A stretch of 14,034 nucleotides of DNA, from positions 1 to 14,034 of the forward strand of contig CAMVRH010000010.1 of NCBI GenBank assembly GCA_947169835.1, read 5' to 3'. A program made the translations under genes and the position numbers. The notes beneath the pieces were generated by a model. That model made no database searches and was not told the DNA's origin. It saw only the letters and a list, made by a program, of their open reading frames with translations. The number at the start of each line of letters is the position of its first letter. The stretch's first letter is position 1. Below, in pieces: positions 7,901 to 14,034 of this stretch. Source of the DNA: an uncultured Lachnospira sp. GTDB lineage: Bacteria; Bacillota; Clostridia; Lachnospirales; Lachnospiraceae.

Positions 7901-8026
7901 CGTAAGATGACAGAACTTGGTTACTACAACGACAAAGGAAAACTTGTTAAGAAGTTTAAACTACGTGGTTACGACTGGATTAAGAAAAATCAAGAGAATG
8001 CATTAAAGAAAGGGGGTAAGAAATAA
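4919..8026 (+). CDS. membrane-anchored CBM-CBM-solute-binding fusion protein
   Basis: The product is 1035 residues, over twice the usual SBP length. Residues 5-26 form an uncleaved-looking anchor (IITALIVVACVIVAG...). A lipobox-like VVAC is present, but hydrophobicity continues well past Cys14. Two related beta-rich segments follow: KYNVTVDKSGLYYLAVDY (123-140) to FYLKKGSNEVVLENVSSG (229-246), and TYTFDVKKTGNYNLALHF (333-350) to FYLTKGKHTISIKQE (401-415). Each ends in a strand capped by a basic turn, as in galactose-binding-like/CBM modules. A helical linker (about 450-585) leads to a full SBP domain (about 594-1002): ITIWFN, KTPDVAMG, GVYAVPEQTDFNAIVYRKDIF, NWDELIDIL, and AAWEFIKWWTS. Probable role: glycan capture and delivery to the permeases. 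The ribosome binding site (GGAG 4905-4908, spacing 10) is weaker than its neighbours. The last base of the stop overlaps the next ATG. Confidence 0.85.
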   Translation: MKRRIITALIVVACVIVAGIILFNFFLKTEPSYVKDISNAEFKKAYDTLSKSYLNDGEEAEVFYTDFISKNSEIGKGEASANVEGGISTDSFYEKNKDDENVPEAVKDYNKPMKSLDYQDKAKYNVTVDKSGLYYLAVDYISVGSSLSNYTVSMTVNGKQEYSEMNTVRLPITWKDTDKKNFVSSGALKAFPKDGYGDEMTPKQKKVQQWEKETYLFNNTYTSTTPLCFYLKKGSNEVVLENVSSGGLGIGSLKAVEAKDKTKTYKEYSKAHGKEPVIKDDKYALQIDGVNYYRKNSTEITYDNDIDDSLTRFNIDYKKLNILKWGEAGVETTYTFDVKKTGNYNLALHFKNGKKEFETFETIKLDGKVPFTEMYNYAFSAEQSDYQNEILKDKKDNPYKFYLTKGKHTISIKQENAPIMEAYRYALLIEQHVTNFDLEIKKITGAEVDENRNWKMTKYIKGIDDYLDSYSDMIQHIRYLLQDYSKNGNAGAVLAYLDQADIFIKNMKEYPDDIALHTQDLTGPDNSILVALSSFVQELTNNDFTLDRVYVCGKEDQLGKANSSFGSSLWTGIKSLLNTFITDKYDTKISDDKDTITIWFNKATTHVNLLQKMAASDFTKYYKEKTGKDIKVHITAIPDPSKFTLAIAAKKTPDVAMGLLSYMPFDLCSRGALYDFTKFPDFWQVANRFPTGAFVSYVYNEGVYAVPEQTDFNAIVYRKDIFKQLGIKVPDNWDELIDILPTLQRYGKNFYHNISLGVTGYKWFYQTAPMILQNGGQLYVQDKNGIVKTGIDSKNAIRGMQLLGDLFNKYSLDTSVNSFFNSFRYSTLPIGIIGMEDYTLIKNGAPELDGEWEIAPYIGTKQKDGVTNRTFVANGTGAAILKASKKKEAAWEFIKWWTSKDVQTEYTNVLTSSYGKTYFWLSSNLEALQNNPMEEKDKNVMLKQINWVTDVTRTPGQYLLERTISNIWTNMVFDGVSAQVSVDEKKADVNKEITRKMTELGYYNDKGKLVKKFKLRGYDWIKKNQENALKKGGKK

Positions 8027-8946
8027 TGGCAGAAGTTGTTGGTAAAAAACATTTTTACAATAAAGACGGATTTAGATCATTTGCACTTATCTTCCCTTAT
8101 GCATTACTATTTTGTGGATTTATCCTAATTCCTATTATCATTGCGATGGGATTGTCATTCACATACTTTGACGTTATCAATACCCCAACATTTGCGGGTA
8201 TGCAAAACTACATCACTCTATTAACTGGTGATGAGATTTTCATGAAGTATGTACTTCCAAATACAATCCTTTACGCGATAGTAGTAGGTGTGGGAGGATA
8301 CGCATTATCATTTATTATGGCTTGGATACTTGCACAGGTTACTCCTAGATTTAGAACAGTCTATGCTCTAGCGATGTATACACCTTCACTTGCAGGTATG
8401 ATTATGATTCCATATGTTTGGAAGATTATCTTCTCAGGTGACCAGGCAGGTCTTGCCAATGCGTATTTGATGAAATTCGGATTTATAGATCAACCGATTC
8501 AGTGGTTGCTGTCCTCGGATTACTTTATGCCGATTATGATTTTCGTATCCCTATGGTCATCCATGGGTATCGGTTTCTTGGCGATGCTTTCAGGTATTAT
8601 GAACATCGATCAAGAGTTGTACGAGGCTGCTTACATTGATGGTATTAAGAACAGAGCACAAGAAATCATTTACATTACAGTGCCATCTATGAAACCACAG
8701 ATGTTATTCGGTGCGGTAATGTCTATCGTTAATGCCTTCAACATGGGCTGGATTGGTGTACAGTTGGCAGGTGCCAACCCAACACCAGAGTATGCCGGAC
8801 AGTTGATTGCAAACCACATAGACGACTATGCATATATTAGATACGAGATGGGATATGCTTCAGCCATATCTGTAGCTTTACTCTGTCTAGTATATTTGTG
8901 TAGTAGAGTAGCAAACAATCTCTTTACAGAGAAAGATGAATATTAG
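8026..8946 (+). CDS. carbohydrate ABC transporter permease (MalF/UgpA type)
   Basis: The product is 306 residues with about six hydrophobic segments, the first near 20-48. The cytoplasmic EAA loop that docks the ATPase is intact: EAAYIDGIKNRAQEIIYITVP (starts Glu200, Gly206, ends Pro220), giving the EAA-x3-G spacing. This is one half of the membrane channel for sugar import. Its ATG overlaps the preceding stop by one base (TAATG), with AAAGGGGG at 8007-8014 inside the previous gene, so translation is probably coupled to the CBM-SBP fusion. Size and motif placement match the MalF/UgpA side, while the next gene fits MalG/UgpE. Confidence 0.95.
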   Translation: MAEVVGKKHFYNKDGFRSFALIFPYALLFCGFILIPIIIAMGLSFTYFDVINTPTFAGMQNYITLLTGDEIFMKYVLPNTILYAIVVGVGGYALSFIMAWILAQVTPRFRTVYALAMYTPSLAGMIMIPYVWKIIFSGDQAGLANAYLMKFGFIDQPIQWLLSSDYFMPIMIFVSLWSSMGIGFLAMLSGIMNIDQELYEAAYIDGIKNRAQEIIYITVPSMKPQMLFGAVMSIVNAFNMGWIGVQLAGANPTPEYAGQLIANHIDDYAYIRYEMGYASAISVALLCLVYLCSRVANNLFTEKDEY

Positions 8947-8961
8947 AAAGGAGGAATCATT

Positions 8962-9831
8962 ATGGCAAATTTTCAAGGTAATAGAATTAACCCATCGAGA
9001 TTTTCCAAAGGACAGATTAAGTTTCACATTATAGCGTTACCATTGTCGATCTTTATGATTACTCCAATCTTATTCGTTATATGTAACGCGTTTAAGCCTC
9101 TTGGTGAGTTGTTTAGATTCCCACCAAGAATCTTCGTGTACAATCCAACTTTGGATAACTTTAAAAACTTAATGGAAATGGCTGGTAACACTGGTATTCC
9201 AATGTCCAGATATTTCCTTAACTCTTTGATTGTAACTGGCTTAACTGTAGTACTCAACTTGATTATTACAATTATGGCTGCTTACGTATTCTCAAAGAAA
9301 AAATTTAAACTAAGCGGTGCTTTATGGGAAATCAACCAGTTAGCTCTTATGTTCGTAGCTACAGCCGTGGCTATTCCTAGATACTTAGTTATCGTAAAAA
9401 TAGGAGCGTACAACACTTGGTTTGCACACATCCTACCACTTATTGCCGTACCAGTAGGACTCTTCTTGGTAAAACAGTTCGTGGATGGAATCCCAGATGC
9501 ACTGATCGAAGCTGCCGTTGTGGACGGTGCTGGAGATATAAGAATACTTAGAAGTATTATTATTCCTTTGGCAAAGCCAGCGCTAGCTACTACAGTAGTG
9601 TTGACATTCCAGGCAGTTTGGATGAACGCAGAAACATCAAACAACTATATTACAAATGAATCACTGAGAACGTTCACGTACTACGTGGCGGCCTTAGGTG
9701 TTAATACCCAGATGTCTGCGCAAGGTATGATGGCGGCGGCCAATATGATTTGGTTCTTGCCTAACTTAATCATATTCATTGCAATGCAGTCTAAGGTTAT
9801 GAACACAATGGCTAGCTCAGGTATCAAGTAA
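8962..9831 (+). CDS. carbohydrate ABC transporter permease (MalG/UgpE type)
   Basis: The product is 289 residues with about six membrane segments and the N-terminal layout of MalG-type permeases (HIIALPLSIFMITPILFVI, then NAFKPLGELFRFPP). The EAA loop reads EAAVVDGAGDIRILRSIIIP (183-202), with Gly189 and Pro202 in place. It would pair with the upstream permease to form the importer channel. A strong AAAGGAGG (8947-8954) precedes ATG 8962, 15 bases after the previous stop. Its own stop overlaps the ribosome binding site of the next gene (AAGGAGG 9830-9836), so the locus continues without a break. No ATP-binding subunit follows directly. Confidence 0.95.
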   Translation: MANFQGNRINPSRFSKGQIKFHIIALPLSIFMITPILFVICNAFKPLGELFRFPPRIFVYNPTLDNFKNLMEMAGNTGIPMSRYFLNSLIVTGLTVVLNLIITIMAAYVFSKKKFKLSGALWEINQLALMFVATAVAIPRYLVIVKIGAYNTWFAHILPLIAVPVGLFLVKQFVDGIPDALIEAAVVDGAGDIRILRSIIIPLAKPALATTVVLTFQAVWMNAETSNNYITNESLRTFTYYVAALGVNTQMSAQGMMAAANMIWFLPNLIIFIAMQSKVMNTMASSGIK

Positions 9832-9843
9832 GGAGGCAGAGTT

Positions 9844-11925
9844 ATGAGATTTATTAAGAGATCGTTAGTTCTGCTCCTTGCAGTAACTTTCGTGATTATG
9901 AGTGCTTTGCCTGTAGCAGCATCACAGGCCACAAGTTATACATATACTTTGGATGATGACAGCGAGATGGTAAGAACCCAGGATGCTTATCTTCCAGATA
10001 GAACTATCACTGATTTGGGATTAGATAGTCCTCAGGATATGTTTATTACAGATGACAACCTAGCTTACATCGCAGATTCAGGTAATTCTAGAGTAGTTGT
10101 ATACAATATCGACACAGGAAAAGTTGATAAAATATATTCAAAAGAAACAGTAAGCGACAAAGACTTTGAAGGATTCGACAAACCATCAGGCTTGTTCATA
10201 TCTAAAAAAGGCGAACTCTTTGTAGCGGACCCAGGTAAGAAAACAGTATTTAAGTTCGATAAGAACGGTAAATACGAGAGAAGATACGATAGACCTACAG
10301 CAGTTATCTTTAACGGAAGCGGTAGTAAAGATAAGACAAACTACGAGCCAAGTAAGGTAGCTATCGATAGTGGTGAGAACCTATATATCGTATCTGAAGG
10401 TTTGTACGATGGTATTATCCAACTTGCTAAAACTGGCGAGTTCTTGGGATACTTCGCGACAAATAAAGCAAAACTATCACCTGTTCAGGCATTCTTGAAG
10501 ATGATCTATACAAAGGAACAGGCTAAGAATTCTACATTATTAAATACTGACCCACAGACATTCTCAAATGTCTTTGTAGACAAAAAGGGAATGGCGTACT
10601 CAGTTTCTATGAATGCTCCAGATGATGGACTTAAGAAGCATAGTACAAAGGGTTCTAACATGTTTAAGAACGATGTAGTTTGTACAGAGCACTTAACAGA
10701 CGTAACAGTAGATAATAATGGAATTATTTACACAAGTGATACAGAAGGTTTCATCTGTGTTTATACACCTGATGGAGAACTAATCTTCAAACTTGGTGCG
10801 AAGGTTAATGACATGTCTATTTCAGGTTTGTTCAAATCTCTAGTTACTATAGCAGTAGATAACAAAGGAAACATTTGGACAGCCGACGGTGAAAATGGAT
10901 ATCTACAGTCATTCTCTCCAACAGAGTATGCAACTACCATTTATCACGCGCTAACTGAATACGAAAACGGTAATTATGACGTGGCATTGGACGACTGGAG
11001 TTACGTACTAAGACTTAACCAGATGTCAGTGCTAGCTCATAACGGTGTTGCTAAAGCATATTACAACAACGAGAAATACCACAAAGCGATGGAAGATTTC
11101 GAAATCGCTGGTAACAGAGAAGGTTATTCAGAAGCGTACTGGGAAGTTCGTAACAAACAAATTCAAAAATACTTAGGACCATTCTTAATAGTAGTAATTC
11201 TACTAATAGTACTTAAGATAGTAATTAGTCTTGTAGATAAGAAGAAAAGAATCTCGGCAGCCAAGAAGAATCTTGGCAAGAAGCTAAGTAAAGTACCGGT
11301 GCTAAGTGAGATAGGTTATGCATTTAAGTGCGCAAGACATCCTATTGACAGATACGATGACATTAGAGTTGGCAAGCATGGATCACCACTTACAGCGCTT
11401 ATCATCTATATCATCTTCTTCGGAGTATACATGCTCTACACTGTAGGTAAAGGATTTATCTATCAGTACCAGAAGGTAGAGGATATGGATATGGGAGCCG
11501 TAGTAGTAGGTTTCTTCGCAATCCTAATTCTATTTATCATATGTAACTACTTAGTAACATCAATCACAGACGGTGATGGTACTATCAAACAGATTTACAT
11601 GATTCCAGCTTACGGATTGATGCCAGCAATGATAGCAATGCTTGTAACAACTGGCCTATCATATTTCCTAACATACAACGAAGCATTTATCTTAACGGTA
11701 ATCATGATAATCGGTGTCGGATGGTCAATAGCAGTCATCTTCGAAGGACTCGCAACAGTCCACGACTATGACTTCAAGGGAACAGTAGTAAGTTTGATAA
11801 TTACAGCAGTATTCATCTTGATTGCAGTAATAGTGGTTCTAGTAATTATCATTATGTGGGATCAGCTATCAGACTTCTTAGTTACATTAGGAAAGGAGGT
11901 AATAAGAAATGTCACAGGCGGCTAA
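9844..11925 (+). CDS. NHL beta-propeller / TPR / Yip1-domain membrane protein
   Basis: The product is 693 residues. A signal peptide (about 1-26, ending PVAA) leads to an extracytoplasmic beta propeller with NHL-like blades at about 62-89 (PQDMFITDDNLAYIADSG), 113-140 (KPSGLFISKKGELFVADPG), 168-198, 240-257, 285-310 (DVTVDNNGIIYTSDT) and 332-358 (TIAVDNKGNIWTADGEN). A short TPR-like helical part follows (about 364-430: ALTEYENGNYDVALDDW, AKAYYNNEKYHKAMEDFEIAG). After a membrane segment (445-464) and a basic cytoplasmic stretch comes a Yip1-like multi-pass domain (about 497-675) with IDRYDDIRVG before it and four to five further segments. The function is unknown; a scaffold or sensor for the uptake complex is my inference. 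AAGGAGG lies 7 bases before ATG 9844. The gene overlaps the next by 17 bases. Confidence 0.8.
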   Translation: MRFIKRSLVLLLAVTFVIMSALPVAASQATSYTYTLDDDSEMVRTQDAYLPDRTITDLGLDSPQDMFITDDNLAYIADSGNSRVVVYNIDTGKVDKIYSKETVSDKDFEGFDKPSGLFISKKGELFVADPGKKTVFKFDKNGKYERRYDRPTAVIFNGSGSKDKTNYEPSKVAIDSGENLYIVSEGLYDGIIQLAKTGEFLGYFATNKAKLSPVQAFLKMIYTKEQAKNSTLLNTDPQTFSNVFVDKKGMAYSVSMNAPDDGLKKHSTKGSNMFKNDVVCTEHLTDVTVDNNGIIYTSDTEGFICVYTPDGELIFKLGAKVNDMSISGLFKSLVTIAVDNKGNIWTADGENGYLQSFSPTEYATTIYHALTEYENGNYDVALDDWSYVLRLNQMSVLAHNGVAKAYYNNEKYHKAMEDFEIAGNREGYSEAYWEVRNKQIQKYLGPFLIVVILLIVLKIVISLVDKKKRISAAKKNLGKKLSKVPVLSEIGYAFKCARHPIDRYDDIRVGKHGSPLTALIIYIIFFGVYMLYTVGKGFIYQYQKVEDMDMGAVVVGFFAILILFIICNYLVTSITDGDGTIKQIYMIPAYGLMPAMIAMLVTTGLSYFLTYNEAFILTVIMIIGVGWSIAVIFEGLATVHDYDFKGTVVSLIITAVFILIAVIVVLVIIIMWDQLSDFLVTLGKEVIRNVTGG

Positions 11926-14034
11926 AAAGTATATTAAAATATCAAGCCTTGTTGTTACAATTCTTTGCATCCTTTCACTGGGAGTTGGAGTATTCGCTGC
12001 GTATCTAAATACGAACAGAGATACTAGAAAAGCTCCTGAGAAAGCAACAGAAAAGCTTTCTATTAAAGACGGTGGCTACAAAAAACTTTGCGAGATTGGA
12101 AAGTACGAGTATTACTTCCGCGACGACAGAGATATTGTAGCAATCAAAGATAAAAACAACGGTTACATTTGGAAGACTGGTTTAGATGCACCATTTAGTA
12201 ATCAGATTAGAGATGCTAAAGACGCAGTAGACAACGGTTCTGTTAAGGAATTTGCTGAGGAAGAGGAAATGACACCAGCTGAAGTTAGAGAGTTGGCGAA
12301 AACTCCTCAGGAGCAAGACCTTAACTCACAGTTTACAGCTATGGCAAACTCACTTATTACTCTCGAGTACTTCTCAGGTGAGGGCGATAGTATGACTACG
12401 TCAAAGGTTTCTTCAGCATCTGAAGAATCAAAAGATGGTTCATCTACACTTTCAAAAGTATCAGGCACAGATAATGAGTTTAAGTTGAAATGTAAATTCG
12501 GCGTGAACGACGAAAAGATCACAATGAATGTTTACATGACTTTCACAAAAGATGGAAAAGTTAATTACAACATTCCATACAAAGAAATTGAAGATACTAA
12601 CGACGGCAAAACAAAGTCAGACATCAAGAACGTTATTATCACACCATTCCTTGGAACAAGTGGTGGCGGACTAAAATACTACAGTAATGAAGACCAAGCT
12701 TGGACTAAGATCAAATCTAAAAAGTTCACTCCAGGTTACGTGCTAGTACCAGACGGCAGTGGTGCTTTGATGAGATTTGAAAAGAACGCAGCCAAGTTTA
12801 CAGATTACGAAGGTGATGTATATGGAGTAGATCCTGCTACAGATATGTACTACCACAGTGAGAAGAACGATGCTGTTGAAGTTAAACAGCCAAGTATGCC
12901 AGTATTTGGTATTTCACACGGTGATGGTACACAAGCTGCATTTGTATCGTATGCGACAAAGGGTTCAGAGTATATGTCAATCAATGTTGTTCCAGCATCT
13001 ACTGACAAGAACAAGATTAAATATACTTATGCATACCCAGCATTCAAATACAATGCAGAGTATTTCCAAGTAAAGGATCAGGCAGGAAACTCATACAGAA
13101 AAGTTCAGGATGTTATGAACAAATTTGACATCAACATCACATACGAGTTCCTAAGTGGAGATGGAAAAGATGGCACTCCATCAGCAGATTATGTTGGAAT
13201 GGCCAAAGCTTACAGAAACTACTTGATTAAGTCAAAGACTTTGAAGAAAGTTCAGACAGCTAAGAAAGACATTCCTATCAGAATTGACTTCTTGATGTCC
13301 GATTCAAAGAAAGGTGTGTTCTCAACACAGGAAGTTCCAGTTACAACTGTGGATAATGTGAAAGACATACTAGATGACTTGCTCAAAGATAAAGTTAAAA
13401 ACATTAACTCTGGACTTATTGGATGGCAGAGTGGTGGCGAAACAATGGCTAAGCCAAACAGCACAAGTTTCTCAGGCGACATTGGTAGCGAGGGAGACTT
13501 CGAAGATATGATGGCATACTTTAATAAGAAGAAAGTCGACGTATCATACTCAAGAGATTTCGCAAACATCAACGAAGATATGACAAGTTACTATGGAGTG
13601 GCAGCAAGACACTTGAGTACTAAGTATATCGAAGTTGATAAGACAGCTATCTTGCCACAGAACGTTCCAGTAACTGAGTTTAGTTATGCGAGCCCAGAGA
13701 CTAGTGACGAATGGTTAAATGATTTATATGATGATTTGTATGATGACGACGACGCAAGCAAGTCATTTACCGTAGATGGAATTTCAGATATGCTAGTTAG
13801 TTCATATTCTGGAAAGAGTGATTTCACATCACCATCTGAGGCCATCAAACTATATCAGAAATCATTTAAGAATATTAAAAAGAAGACGAAGCTAAATATG
13901 GTTAACCCTAACCAGTATTTGTGGAAGTACACAGATCGTTTCTTACAGTCATATGTAGGAACATCACAGTACGTATACGAAACAGATACAGTTCCATTCT
14001 TACAGATGGTATTAAATGGAACAATGGAAGTTTA
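11909..14034 (+). CDS. DUF5696-like membrane-anchored protein, putative glycosidase-fold (3' partial)
   Basis: The frame opens at ATG 11909 and stays open for 708 codons to the window edge, so the C-terminus is missing. A near-perfect AAAGGAGGT (11892-11900) lies inside the end of the previous gene, and the start overlaps that gene by 17 bases. Residues about 11-32 form an N-terminal anchor (ISSLVVTILCILSLGVG); the rest is extracytoplasmic. Residues about 50-440 are beta-rich (GYIWKTGLDAP, FTPGYVLVPDGSGALMRFE). From about 455 an alternating strand/helix pattern begins (IPIRIDFLMSD, LIGWQSGG at about 503, DFEDMMAYFNKKKVDVSYSRDF), suggesting a TIM barrel. The visible end, VPFLQMVLNGTMEV, matches what I recall of DUF5696 proteins. 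An Asp-rich stretch (about 601-616) could bind calcium. Catalytic residues cannot be assigned; a glycoside hydrolase role is inference from fold and neighbours. Confidence 0.8.
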   Translation, partial: MSQAAKKYIKISSLVVTILCILSLGVGVFAAYLNTNRDTRKAPEKATEKLSIKDGGYKKLCEIGKYEYYFRDDRDIVAIKDKNNGYIWKTGLDAPFSNQIRDAKDAVDNGSVKEFAEEEEMTPAEVRELAKTPQEQDLNSQFTAMANSLITLEYFSGEGDSMTTSKVSSASEESKDGSSTLSKVSGTDNEFKLKCKFGVNDEKITMNVYMTFTKDGKVNYNIPYKEIEDTNDGKTKSDIKNVIITPFLGTSGGGLKYYSNEDQAWTKIKSKKFTPGYVLVPDGSGALMRFEKNAAKFTDYEGDVYGVDPATDMYYHSEKNDAVEVKQPSMPVFGISHGDGTQAAFVSYATKGSEYMSINVVPASTDKNKIKYTYAYPAFKYNAEYFQVKDQAGNSYRKVQDVMNKFDINITYEFLSGDGKDGTPSADYVGMAKAYRNYLIKSKTLKKVQTAKKDIPIRIDFLMSDSKKGVFSTQEVPVTTVDNVKDILDDLLKDKVKNINSGLIGWQSGGETMAKPNSTSFSGDIGSEGDFEDMMAYFNKKKVDVSYSRDFANINEDMTSYYGVAARHLSTKYIEVDKTAILPQNVPVTEFSYASPETSDEWLNDLYDDLYDDDDASKSFTVDGISDMLVSSYSGKSDFTSPSEAIKLYQKSFKNIKKKTKLNMVNPNQYLWKYTDRFLQSYVGTSQYVYETDTVPFLQMVLNGTMEV

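Noticed and set aside
9282..9644. Minus-strand open frame of 120 codons inside the second permease gene
   Set aside because: It lies entirely opposite a clear permease coding region with an intact EAA loop and lacks a ribosome binding site; it is a shadow frame.
1..14034. CRISPR arrays, insertion sequences, tRNA or rRNA genes
   Set aside because: No regularly spaced direct repeats, transposase frames with terminal repeats, or tRNA/rRNA-like stretches were seen.

Overview
The window is AT-rich DNA with Gram-positive style signals: strong AGGAGG ribosome binding sites, TATAAT promoters, long A/T-flanked intrinsic terminators, a lipoprotein signal peptide and a wall-anchor-like C-terminus. Heavy use of AGA and CTA codons, together with a carbohydrate ABC importer lacking its own ATPase, fits a fermentative Firmicute. 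My best guess is a Clostridia member such as the Lachnospiraceae. This is inference; no rRNA or marker gene is present.

Layout. (1) 1-1090, plus strand: the last codons of an unidentified upstream gene, a DUF1934/YwiB-like small beta-barrel protein, and a 148-residue single-pass membrane protein. They are closed by a strong bidirectional terminator. (2) 1201-1914, minus strand: a PlsC-type lysophospholipid acyltransferase, convergent with the first group. The intergenic space between them holds two diverged copies of a ~70-nt element in inverted orientation. (3) 2072-3003, plus strand: a monocistronic secreted protein with a carbohydrate-binding-like domain, a Ser/Asn/Gly/Thr linker and a sortase-like tail, with its own promoter and terminator. 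(4) 3005-14034, plus strand: a long carbohydrate-uptake locus that runs off the end of the window.

The uptake locus contains, in order: a lipoprotein solute-binding protein (SBP); a strong terminator hairpin that probably reduces read-through; a 1035-residue membrane-anchored protein that joins two carbohydrate-binding-like domains to a second SBP domain; two MalF/MalG-type permeases; a beta-propeller (NHL)-TPR-Yip1 membrane protein; and a membrane-anchored DUF5696-like protein whose centre looks like a glycosidase-type barrel (partial, no stop codon in the window). The last five genes are almost contiguous: each start overlaps or closely follows the previous stop.

How the genes may work together (inference): the DUF5696-like protein and the large CBM-SBP fusion would act outside the membrane on a glycan, the lipoprotein SBP and the fusion SBP would deliver the product to the two permeases, and the NHL-Yip1 protein would be a structural or assembly partner. 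No ATP-binding subunit is seen, so a shared MsmX/UgpC-type ATPase encoded elsewhere, or a gene beyond the window, would be needed. This locus is the best candidate for a little-described system in the window.
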